64,000 nucleotides of DNA from OLB9 sp041392785 (lineage in GTDB: Bacteria > Bacteroidota > Bacteroidia > Chitinophagales > Saprospiraceae): positions 124,001-188,000 of the forward strand of contig JAWKLK010000004.1 in NCBI GenBank assembly GCA_041392785.1, in the 5' to 3' direction. The notes beneath the pieces are model-generated. The model saw only the letters and a list, made by a program, of their open reading frames with translations, was not told where the DNA came from and searched no databases. Position numbers and translations under genes: made by a program. Positions within the stretch are counted from its first letter, which is position 1. Each line of letters starts with the position of its first letter. Positions 45,196 through 52,982 of this stretch are shown piece after piece.

Positions 45196-45637
45196 TTGGA
45201 AGTTTTTTATTATTTGGGTCTCCGCCCATGATATCTATATATTTTTTGTTATTTTCTTCGTCATTCATATTTGATATCCACCAAACCCTATATGATATAA
45301 TTACACCAACTATTCCAAACAGCATTGCCCATATATCTACTTTTTTAATACTCAAATAAATTGATAATAATGTCAAGGCTAAACTTAATAAAGAAATACC
45401 TATAAAGTTAAAAAAATGATGTTCTATACCTTTAAATTCTATGTTTTTCAATTTTTTAATGAAGTAATCAACACTACCAGCAAAAATTAAACTTACAAAA
45501 TATGTCACAATATTGGGCGGTACAGAATGAAAATCAACATTTTGATTAACAATTAATTCAATTAGTATAGGTATCCATACTCCTGCAGAACCCATCAATA
45601 CTATTGCATAAAAAAAATATTTTTCTTTTATAGTCAT
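45188..45637 (-). CDS. Unknown four-helix membrane protein in the dnd operon
   Basis: The 149-residue product has four hydrophobic segments (about 7-30, 41-62, 74-95 and 98-118) and an Asn/Lys-rich soluble C-terminal tail (about 120-149, NMNDEENNKKYIDIMGG). I do not recognise the family. It begins 6 bases after the end of the DndE-ATPase gene and overlaps the DndB-family gene by 8 bases, so it is an integral part of the operon. No canonical dnd cluster I know contains such a protein. A membrane effector or anchor is possible but speculative. Confidence 0.7.
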   Translation of the reverse strand: MTIKEKYFFYAIVLMGSAGVWIPILIELIVNQNVDFHSVPPNIVTYFVSLIFAGSVDYFIKKLKNIEFKGIEHHFFNFIGISLLSLALTLLSIYLSIKKVDIWAMLFGIVGVIISYRVWWISNMNDEENNKKYIDIMGGDPNNKKLPNG

Positions 45638-45643
45638 TCTATA

Positions 45644-46435
45644 TCACGCTTTAAATAATTCACCAACTTTATACTCCTTCAAATTTGATACCAATTGGTA
45701 TTTTTGGATCTTCTCCATACTACTTTTTAGCTTTTGGCCATCTTTGTCACTTAGACCAAGGAATTTTTGCATCATTTTTAAGTTGGTTTTATCTTTGATA
45801 TCAAATAAAAATACATTTTCGCACATTCTACTGAAGTCAAAACTTGGTTGATTAAATTCTTCTATGCCCTGAGATAGTAAAACGACAGAAACACCTTTTG
45901 ATCTGATTTCTCTCAATATCTTTTCCAGCAAGTCCTGACTTTTCTTTTCTTTAAAGATGACATGGGCTTCATCTATCAGCAGTACATATCGCATACCTTG
46001 ATATTTGTTTTCGATCGGTGCATTGTCCATGTTCATAAATGTATTATAGATATAGTTGATCAGCAAGAAGACAGATGTGAAGCGGACATTTCTAGGCAGA
46101 TCACCAGATAGACTCAGATAATAGTTTTTGTCCATAAAACTATTTTTGGTATCCACTTTGGTCTCAAATAAATCCAGTTCACTCAGACTTTGGAGTATTT
46201 CTTTTAAAGTGCTTGCTTTGTCGCCTTCTATATCAATAACTTTGTCATAAATCTCTTTGAAGGAAGGGTATTCTCCATTTTTCTTTCTATCGAAAACATC
46301 TCTGGTGGCATCTTTAAGGGTTTGCTGTTGATTTTTGCCAATGTTACTATAACTAGTGATGATATCTACAAATTTACTGATACCCATGATCTTATTTTTG
46401 TCATTGACATTGTCTATAAACGCCATTGGATTCAC
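45644..46435 (-). CDS. DndE-HerA fusion, C-terminal ATPase part after an internal stop
   Basis: This is the rest of the HerA-like ATPase that begins in the gene fragment upstream. The same frame is open from 46576, just after the TAA at 46579-46577, and the residues there (KGEVNFIFLDFKG) continue the fold without a gap. Walker B is YVLLIDEAHVIF (about residues 408-419 of the full chain), then VSVVLLSQGIEEF as sensor strand and a helical end. ATG 46435 is the first methionine, so a separate product would lack the P-loop. It probably makes sense only as one 520-residue chain with the upstream part. Confidence 0.72.
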   Translation of the reverse strand: MNPMAFIDNVNDKNKIMGISKFVDIITSYSNIGKNQQQTLKDATRDVFDRKKNGEYPSFKEIYDKVIDIEGDKASTLKEILQSLSELDLFETKVDTKNSFMDKNYYLSLSGDLPRNVRFTSVFLLINYIYNTFMNMDNAPIENKYQGMRYVLLIDEAHVIFKEKKSQDLLEKILREIRSKGVSVVLLSQGIEEFNQPSFDFSRMCENVFLFDIKDKTNLKMMQKFLGLSDKDGQKLKSSMEKIQKYQLVSNLKEYKVGELFKA

Positions 46436-46576
46436 AGGAAAAGGTTTGTATGGTGCTTTTATTAGTTCGCAATTGGTGCTGGCAAAAAAGTCTTGATTTT
46501 TCTTTTCGTCTTCTTCCGTAATTCCTTTGAAATCAAGAAATATAAAGTTGACTTCACCTTTGGACTCTTTGCTGAT

Positions 46577-47206
46577 TTATTTGAGTAGGCTATTGGCAAA
46601 GTATGTTTTTCCTGTACCAGAGTTACCTGCCACAGCTATATGTGCATTGTTGTGAATGGATGTATCATTAAATTGAAAGTAAATATCTTCCCCTTCAAAT
46701 GTTTTGCCCACCAACAGTTTGATTTGCTCTGCAAAATAATTTTTATTAGAAATCCTGGATTGTCTGGTTTTCTCATCAAAGATGATGGCACCATTGATGA
46801 TTTCATTCTCTTCCAGCTTTTCTATGCCTTTTTCGATATTTTCAATCAAAAAGTCCAAGCCAGAATAATTTGAATTTTCTTCAAAGAGCCTGTTCATCAT
46901 GGATAACCCATGATCTATGTGCATTTTGATGTACTTGCCTATGTTTTGATCAGATTTATACAATCCATAATGCTGGCAAATCAATGCAATATAGTAATCC
47001 CTGTATTTGCCAAATAATATATCATCTTTATATTCCTTTCCTTTGCTATCGAACAAATCTTTTTCAAGATGAAGGATTGTACCTTTGGCCAAAGAATAAG
47101 AAAAAGCTATTCTGGATACATAATTTTCTGTCCCAAGATTGAGCTTACGGGTTAATTCTTGTACAACAACTTTATTTGCATCTGATGTCCTTATATTAAT
47201 GAGCAT
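46577..47206 (-). CDS. dndE: DndE domain with start of HerA-like ATPase, ends at premature TAA
   Basis: Residues 1 to about 115 match DndE, the nicked-DNA-binding component of phosphorothioation: MLINIRTSD, LNLGTENYVSRIAFSYSLA, then KEYKDDILFGKYRDYYIALICQHYG and the IKMHIDHGLSMM helix. Canonical DndE stops near there. Here the chain runs on into an ATPase with Walker A GNSGTGKT at 194-201 and reaches a TAA after LLK (209). Past the TAA the same frame goes on for 310 residues with Walker B. TAA for CAA (Gln) is one C-to-T change. The 5' end overlaps dndD by 11 bases. Either the gene is inactivated, the stop is read through, or the base is wrong. Confidence 0.75.
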   Translation of the reverse strand: MLINIRTSDANKVVVQELTRKLNLGTENYVSRIAFSYSLAKGTILHLEKDLFDSKGKEYKDDILFGKYRDYYIALICQHYGLYKSDQNIGKYIKMHIDHGLSMMNRLFEENSNYSGLDFLIENIEKGIEKLEENEIINGAIIFDEKTRQSRISNKNYFAEQIKLLVGKTFEGEDIYFQFNDTSIHNNAHIAVAGNSGTGKTYFANSLLK

Positions 47207-49292
47207 GATTATACATTTTATTATAAGTACTTAAAAATTCACTCGGGTCAATGGATAAAAACTCACTTTTGTCCTCATGCACGTTGTGTATTAGTATAGT
47301 TTGAGCAATATGTTTAGACAAAATCAGATATTCCCGTTCAGTCAATTCCTTGTTGATCAATGGAAATATGACCACTTGATCTGAAATGTTAGGGTAGAAA
47401 TATTTTACAATGTTTTCAGCGTGTTGCTCATCAAATTTTTGCATGGGTGAATCTATGAAAACTGGGAAGGAAATATCACTTTCCTCTACCAATCCTCTAA
47501 GTAATGCAGTGGCGTACATTTGTTGTTCACCTTTACTAAGACTTTCTTTTTTGATGACCTCACCTCTTGAGTTTTTCAGGATGATGTCTATGTCATCGCC
47601 TATGATATCGACTTCTACTTTTTTGATAAATCCTTTTTTGTGTAACAGCGTATCCAATCCGCTCAAAATTTGAGATTCAAGAGATTTCTTTTTTTGTGCC
47701 TTGAAGTTTGTTATAAATTCTTTGAGTTGGAATATATTTCGACCTATAATTTCGTCCTTGATCTTATTTTTATCTGAAACCTTCAATTTCTTAGCCAACT
47801 CATCAATTCTTTTACCTTTTTGAGTCTTTTCATTGGTGTATTCACCAATTTCACGATTTAGAGAATCCAAAGTATCATCGATTCGAATGATTTCTTTGTC
47901 TAATTCTTCTTTTTTTGCTCTGAAATCAGCGATCATTGGGTCTTCCTGATTGGCTTCAGCATCTTTGATTTTCTTTTTGATGCCAGTAAGTTCATTTTTT
48001 GCTTGATTATAATCGCCATTGATACGTTTAAAAGACTCTTTGAATGATAATTTCAAGTTATTCAACAATGCAAACAACTCATTCTTTTCAGAATCTGAGA
48101 ACTCATGAATCACTTTGAGATTTTCAGGTAGTTGCTCAACGTCCTCAAAAAAATGCTTCCTGATTAAGGACTTAAAGGTATTAGAATAAAAGTCATGAAC
48201 CTGATGATCTATAGGAAGATTTTCTGGCCTTGGCACATTCAGCAAATCAGTTAATATCTTATTGGTAATATGATTGATATTCTCATCTTTGAACTTTGAT
48301 GCTTTTTGTTTAAACTCTAATTCCAATTGTGTACTCACATCAAAAAACAATTCACCCGCAATGGCAAAAGGAATTATTTCATATGACTCTTTGAGTTCGT
48401 TTTGTAATGCATTCAATTTTTCGGTCAGTGATTCTTCATCAATTCTGAGTCGTTGCAGTTCTTCGACAGAGATAAGGCTTCCTGCTTTGATCAGTTTTTC
48501 CTGAATATCTCTGGAATCTTTATTTTTTTCGCTTCTGGTTTCTCTGAGTTCCGCTATTTTCTGAAGATTTTCTTTAATTTTATCTTCTGATGTTTCTACT
48601 TCCAATTGCAATTGCTTTAACGCTGCTTTTTCGCTTGCATTTGCCGTTTCTTGTCGCAATTTTAACTGAAGACTTTCCAGTTCATGTTTTAGATCTTCGT
48701 ATTTCTTGATACCCAAAACTTCTGCATATGCCCTACTTAGATTTTTACGTTGTTCGGTAGTGTTTACATCCGCCAGACTAACGATCTTTTCAGCATCAAA
48801 AAAGAAAAATTTAGCTATTTCGATAGGCATTATAAATTCCCGGATAAAAATTTCAGGACCAACTTCTTTAGCTATTTCACTTGGGTGCCCATCAATCAAT
48901 ACTTCTACCTCATCATTTACGCTTGTTTTGACATTGTATTTTCTCGTGACTATTATTTCTTTACAAGGCACCTCAGGAATATTTACGTTTGTAAATGTAA
49001 TAGAAACATGAAAATTGAAATCTTCTTCAGCTTTAGCTAATCTATTCAAAGAGTTGACAATATACTTATTGTATCCGCCTTGATCAGCAATTTCCTTTTT
49101 GTAAAGGTCATCCACTTCGTGCATATTTCTTCCGTATAGACACCATACAAGTGACATAAGAAAGGTTGTTTTACCAAATCCATTTCTACCGCTGACAACA
49201 AATATGTTTTTGTCAGCTTCTACAGAAAAGTCGATAACATTATGACCTTTGTAAATCCTGAAATTATATAATTCAATTTGCTCAATTGTCAT
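47196..49292 (-). CDS. dndD: DNA phosphorothioation ATPase DndD
   Basis: DndD is an SbcC/Rad50-like ATPase that acts with DndC and DndE to place sulfur in the DNA backbone. The 698-residue protein starts IEQIELYNFRIYKGHNVI, has Walker A GRNGFGKT at 35-42, a long coiled-coil centre (about 190-560, Glu/Lys-rich heptads), and the C-terminal signature SLSKGEQQMYATALL with Walker B FPVFIDSPMQKFDEQH. The zinc-hook CxxC of Rad50 is not seen. It overlaps dndC by 11 bases and the DndE fusion by 11 bases, so the three are translated together. Confidence 0.88.
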   Translation of the reverse strand: MTIEQIELYNFRIYKGHNVIDFSVEADKNIFVVSGRNGFGKTTFLMSLVWCLYGRNMHEVDDLYKKEIADQGGYNKYIVNSLNRLAKAEEDFNFHVSITFTNVNIPEVPCKEIIVTRKYNVKTSVNDEVEVLIDGHPSEIAKEVGPEIFIREFIMPIEIAKFFFFDAEKIVSLADVNTTEQRKNLSRAYAEVLGIKKYEDLKHELESLQLKLRQETANASEKAALKQLQLEVETSEDKIKENLQKIAELRETRSEKNKDSRDIQEKLIKAGSLISVEELQRLRIDEESLTEKLNALQNELKESYEIIPFAIAGELFFDVSTQLELEFKQKASKFKDENINHITNKILTDLLNVPRPENLPIDHQVHDFYSNTFKSLIRKHFFEDVEQLPENLKVIHEFSDSEKNELFALLNNLKLSFKESFKRINGDYNQAKNELTGIKKKIKDAEANQEDPMIADFRAKKEELDKEIIRIDDTLDSLNREIGEYTNEKTQKGKRIDELAKKLKVSDKNKIKDEIIGRNIFQLKEFITNFKAQKKKSLESQILSGLDTLLHKKGFIKKVEVDIIGDDIDIILKNSRGEVIKKESLSKGEQQMYATALLRGLVEESDISFPVFIDSPMQKFDEQHAENIVKYFYPNISDQVVIFPLINKELTEREYLILSKHIAQTILIHNVHEDKSEFLSIDPSEFLSTYNKMYNHAH

Positions 49293-50607
49293 TACTGCCT
49301 TTTTCCATGTTCTTTATATACTCATCCAGCCTATTTTCGATATCAGCTTGAAGTCCTCTCTTACGTATCATCAAGGTCTTGGTTTTTTGCAATGCCAATA
49401 AGTCCTGAATCAATTCAACATCTTTAGCATTCTTTTTACAAGCTTCCAGTAAAAGCTTTTGCTCTTCTCTGATTTTTTCTTCTTGCTTACTCATATCGAA
49501 ATTAGCTTTATAGATTTTATTGTATATATCTGATACTTTGATTTTGAAATAATTATCCCTAAACCAATAATACTGAATTAAAACCATCTCCTGATGCGTA
49601 ATCAGTTCGACGCCTTCCGTCTCTTCGAGATACTTTTGTGCTGTTAATATCCTTTTTAGAATTTCCGCCCTTGTTTCAAACAAATAAGGTCCCCACAAAT
49701 TTTCATGGAGAGATCCGTCTCTTCTTTCCTTCTGTCTGTATTTTTCAGGATTATCTCTTGTTTCGACGAGAAAATTCCTGATATCCGAAAGTGGTTGCAT
49801 CCAATCTTCACCATTGTCGATCAATCCTTCCATGGACCTGTCTTTGTTTACTACAGTACATGTCCAACAACCAAATCTGCTGTTTCCGCATGATGGTGTT
49901 GTTTCATCAATTACCAAAGGACAATCTCCTGCATTGGCATTTCGATACAAGGTAACCAATTCTTTGTGACTTCCTCCCCATGGTGGCGGTACTTGATTTA
50001 AGTATTGCCATAATTCGGTTGTTTTTACATCCTTAATTGGTGCAAATACATAAGCATTGGGCAACTGATGTTTTCGAAGTCTTTGACCGATTACTTCAAA
50101 TTTTTTAATAGAAGCCGATCTCATTGAACTTTCATCACTTCTAGTTCCTAAAAGTATAATTGCTTCGCCTTGTTCACTTATTTTTTCGACTATAAACTTT
50201 GTCGTTGGGTTGATCTTAAGTCTTTCTGTACACCACCGGTAAAATTTATTTGGTGCTGGATATCCCAAACCTATTAATTTTACCCAAAAACTGTCTTCAA
50301 GTTTAGGTGTAGTCTGATGCACTGTTATAGGCAAACCTTGGTCCAAAGCAGCTTTCTCAACTTTCCTAAGTGTAGAGTTGATAAACTTAACTATCCTTGG
50401 ATTTTCAACCAAAGTGTCGTTGCAAACTATATAAATCCTCCTAGTTAATAATTCCTTATCTACTTTTCTCAAAGCATTCCAAACAGATTGCAAAAGCATT
50501 GTAGAATCCTTTCCTCCACTGAAACCAATGATCCAAGGCCTGTCAGACTCATCATACAGGTATTGATCTAAAATTTCATTTTCTATATATTTTAAATTAA
50601 GCGCCAT
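49282..50607 (-). CDS. dndC: DNA phosphorothioation protein DndC
   Basis: DndC is a PAPS-reductase-like enzyme that activates DNA for sulfur insertion and carries an iron-sulfur cluster. The PP-loop SGGKDST is at residues 30-36. WCTERLKINP follows, and then the diagnostic cysteine cluster C240, C247 and C250 in CGNSRFGCWTC, with a further Cys in GDCPLVID. Length (441) is within the family's range. It is first in the operon, about 65 bases behind a full Bacteroidota promoter, and overlaps dndD by 11 bases. This is the most secure member of the cluster. Confidence 0.9.
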   Translation of the reverse strand: MALNLKYIENEILDQYLYDESDRPWIIGFSGGKDSTMLLQSVWNALRKVDKELLTRRIYIVCNDTLVENPRIVKFINSTLRKVEKAALDQGLPITVHQTTPKLEDSFWVKLIGLGYPAPNKFYRWCTERLKINPTTKFIVEKISEQGEAIILLGTRSDESSMRSASIKKFEVIGQRLRKHQLPNAYVFAPIKDVKTTELWQYLNQVPPPWGGSHKELVTLYRNANAGDCPLVIDETTPSCGNSRFGCWTCTVVNKDRSMEGLIDNGEDWMQPLSDIRNFLVETRDNPEKYRQKERRDGSLHENLWGPYLFETRAEILKRILTAQKYLEETEGVELITHQEMVLIQYYWFRDNYFKIKVSDIYNKIYKANFDMSKQEEKIREEQKLLLEACKKNAKDVELIQDLLALQKTKTLMIRKRGLQADIENRLDEYIKNMEKGSNDN

Positions 50608-50677
50608 ACATTTAATAATAGAATCAAGAATCTGTACTGTGTTATACTATTCAAAGTGGTTTTGTTATATATAATAG

Positions 50678-50708
50678 CAAAGTTATTATAATAATATAAC
50701 AATTCAAA
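50678..50708 (-). promoter_or_regulatory. Promoter of the dnd operon
   Basis: On the minus strand TTTG (50708-50705) and TAACTTTG (50685-50678) are separated by 19 bases, fitting the -33/-7 consensus. The leader to dndC would be about 64 bases. An AT-rich imperfect palindrome (GTTATAT 50664-50670, ATATAAC 50694-50700) spans the -7 box and might be an operator, but the base composition makes this uncertain. Confidence 0.6.
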
Positions 50709-50765
50709 AAAAATACAAGTAGTAAGAAAACTAGTATTACTCCTAAAGAAAATGCCAATTGTCTT

Positions 50766-51101
50766 CTAAGAAAGGACGTTTTTCTTCTTCTTAGGTTTTG
50801 GCTCTGGCAGTTCAGGCACCATAGCTGTCACAAGACCTGATAACCAAGCGACATCTTCTAGTTTATCTTCAATAAGAAAATACATTTTACTGCCAGGATA
50901 GGCCTCTGCTTCTACTACATCTTTAATGTAATTTCTCGCTGCTTCAATAGGTTTGATGAATAGTTTATTATCGCAAACAAAGGCAAATACCTTTCCGTCC
51001 GCATAAATAGCGTACTCTCCAAACATTTTTTTAAATGTGATTTCACCGGAATATTGAAATTGTCCTGCTACAAACTCCATAAATGACAGATCAGAAGCCA
51101 T
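50766..51101 (-). CDS. TfoX N-terminal domain protein
   Basis: The 111-residue protein matches the TfoX_N fold: ITFKKMFGEYAIYADGKVFAFVCDNKLFIKP and YPGSKMYFLIEDKLED. It ends in a basic tail (PKPKKKK). In gamma-proteobacteria this domain occurs in competence regulators (Sxy/TfoX), but single-domain versions are widespread in Bacteroidota and have no known competence role. It marks the right edge of the dnd region. The gap 51102-51287 upstream shows no clear promoter. Confidence 0.82.
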   Translation of the reverse strand: MASDLSFMEFVAGQFQYSGEITFKKMFGEYAIYADGKVFAFVCDNKLFIKPIEAARNYIKDVVEAEAYPGSKMYFLIEDKLEDVAWLSGLVTAMVPELPEPKPKKKKNVLS

Positions 51102-51287
51102 ATCTTATAAACATTTAAAGATCTAACAGCAGTATTGAAGGATGGTTCGCAATGATTTAGAAGTAGTATTATAGAAGATCAAGTGTTGTTCTTATTATTC
51201 TGCAACTCTTTTCTTATAATTCTTTTGAACCAAATCTAATCTTTATTCTTTTTCGAGGGTTTCTATAATAGCTTAAATATACTCGAG

Positions 51288-52556
51288 ATGACCTCGAAGC
51301 AAAAAATTGTAGTAATTGGAGGTGGTTTTGCCGGACTTCAATGCATCCAAAATCTCCCCAAAAAGACCTTTGATATCCTATTGATTGACCAAGTAAATCA
51401 TCATCAGTTTCAACCTTTATTCTATCAAGTGGCAACATCTGTCATTGAGCCATCGAGTATATCATTTCCATTCAGGAAAATATTTTCTGATAGAGATGAT
51501 GTAAGAATACGATTAACCTCTGTCATAAAGATTTGCACGGATTCCAATGAAGTCGAAACCCCAATTGGTAATTTCCCTTTTGATATACTTGTAATTGCTA
51601 CTGGATGTAGAACCAATTTTTTTGGGAATTATAAGATGAAACAACACGCCTACACCTTAAAGTCAACCTATCAGGCAATCAATATCAGAAACTCTATACT
51701 CGAAAATTTTGAAAAATTGTTGTATGTCACAGGTGAAGAGAGAGAAGCTTTGTCCCACATTGTGGTCGTCGGTGCCGGACCTACAGGCGTGGAGCTAGCT
51801 GGGGCTTTCGCCGAGATAAAAAAAGACATCCTACCGAAAGATTTTCATAGAGTAGATTTCAGTACACTCAAAATCATTGTTTTGGAAGGGAGTGAGCATA
51901 CGCTTAATAATATGTCAGAAATGTCCCAAAAGGCTTCCTATGACTACCTTAAAAATCTAGGTGTTACTATAAAACTTGGAGTTTTTGTTACAGATTATGA
52001 TGGTTTAAACCTCACCATGAGCAATGGGGAAACGATGAAAACAAAGTTTCTTATTTGGACTGCTGGTGTCACTGGAAATATCGTGTCGGGTTTGGATCCA
52101 AGCGTTGTCACAAAATCCAATAGATATATTGTAGATAGATATAATATGGTAAAAGGCTACGATAATATCTACGCAATAGGCGACATCAGCCTCATGGAAA
52201 CCCCAAAATATCCTCATGGGCACCCACAACTCGCAAATGTAGCTAAAAACCAAGGCATCAATCTAGCCAAAAACCTATGTAGGTCATTGGAAGGGAAATC
52301 ATTAAAAGAGTATGAGTATCTTGATCTTGGTACAATGGCCACCATAGGTCGCAATAAAGCGGTAGTGGAGCTTCCTTTTGTCAAGTTTAAGGGATATTTT
52401 GCTTGGTTTGTATGGATGTTTTTACATTTGATGTTGATTCTTAGTGTAAAAAACAAACTCATCATATTTATCAATTGGGCAACCAATTACCTGACCAAAA
52501 ATTCGTCGCTGCGTCTGATACTTAAGAGTAATGATGGGTTGCAGGATGCGAAGTAG
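51288..52556 (+). CDS. ndh: Type II NADH dehydrogenase (NDH-2)
   Basis: NDH-2 passes electrons from NADH to quinone without pumping protons. The 422-residue flavoprotein starts KIVVIGGGFAGLQCIQ (FAD site), has NHHQFQPLFYQVAT, the NADH-binding glycine loop VVVGAGPTGVELAGAFAE, and YAIGDISLM near the second FAD contact. A C-terminal hydrophobic stretch (FAWFVWMFLHLMLILSV, about 365-385) fits the amphipathic membrane anchor of this enzyme. It is transcribed alone and converges on the ATP synthase genes. Confidence 0.9.
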   Translation: MTSKQKIVVIGGGFAGLQCIQNLPKKTFDILLIDQVNHHQFQPLFYQVATSVIEPSSISFPFRKIFSDRDDVRIRLTSVIKICTDSNEVETPIGNFPFDILVIATGCRTNFFGNYKMKQHAYTLKSTYQAINIRNSILENFEKLLYVTGEEREALSHIVVVGAGPTGVELAGAFAEIKKDILPKDFHRVDFSTLKIIVLEGSEHTLNNMSEMSQKASYDYLKNLGVTIKLGVFVTDYDGLNLTMSNGETMKTKFLIWTAGVTGNIVSGLDPSVVTKSNRYIVDRYNMVKGYDNIYAIGDISLMETPKYPHGHPQLANVAKNQGINLAKNLCRSLEGKSLKEYEYLDLGTMATIGRNKAVVELPFVKFKGYFAWFVWMFLHLMLILSVKNKLIIFINWATNYLTKNSSLRLILKSNDGLQDAK

Positions 52557-52593
52557 AAGTAGTTTTTTAGACTAAATTTTTCCCTATAAAGTA

Positions 52594-52630
52594 ATAAAAG
52601 GCAAATTTTATCTCAAAACTTGCCTTTTAT
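52594..52630. terminator. Bidirectional terminator between ndh and atpC
   Basis: An 11-base inverted repeat (ATAAAAGGCAA, 52594-52604; TTGCCTTTTAT, 52620-52630) is continued inside by TTTT/AAAA after one mismatch, leaving a 5-base loop. It lies between the convergent ndh and atpC genes, with a T-rich arm on each strand. Confidence 0.7.
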
Positions 52631-52708
52631 GTATATTTTGAACAGCACCACTCTCTAAATAATTCTGTCTAGGAAAGTGAGTACACCAAACTTTGAATTT
52701 CTTGCTGT

Positions 52709-52957
52709 TTATTCAGTGACGCCTTGTACAAGCAGTGACACTTCGTTTCTCAAAACTTCAATAAATCCTTTTTGGATATTAAATTTCTTAGTGACTCCGG
52801 TGGCATCGATGATTCTCACTTCACCTTGTCCGAGAGCGGCAACGATGGGTGCGTGGTTGCGCAATACTTCAAATTTTCCTGTAATGCCTGGTACTTTTAC
52901 TGAAGTAATATCTCCCTGATAAATTTCCCTTTCGGGTGTCAATACAATGATGTTCAT
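52709..52957 (-). CDS. atpC: ATP synthase F1 epsilon subunit
   Basis: The 82-residue product is the beta-sandwich domain of the epsilon subunit: MNIIVLTPEREIYQGDITSV, GKFEVLRNHAPIVAALGQGEVRI and GFIEVLRNEVSLLV. The C-terminal helical pair of the E. coli protein is missing, which is normal for many Bacteroidota. It couples rotation of the gamma stalk to the F1 head. The gene follows atpD by 25 bases; other ATP synthase subunits are not adjacent, the usual split for this phylum. Confidence 0.92.
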   Translation of the reverse strand: MNIIVLTPEREIYQGDITSVKVPGITGKFEVLRNHAPIVAALGQGEVRIIDATGVTKKFNIQKGFIEVLRNEVSLLVQGVTE

Positions 52958-52982
52958 AATGGCATTATTCCGTCAAAAAAAT

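Noticed and set aside
41343..50765. Attachment sites or flanking repeats of an integrated island around the dnd genes
   Set aside because: No tRNA, integrase, transposase or matching direct repeats were found at either edge, so mobility is not supported by this window.
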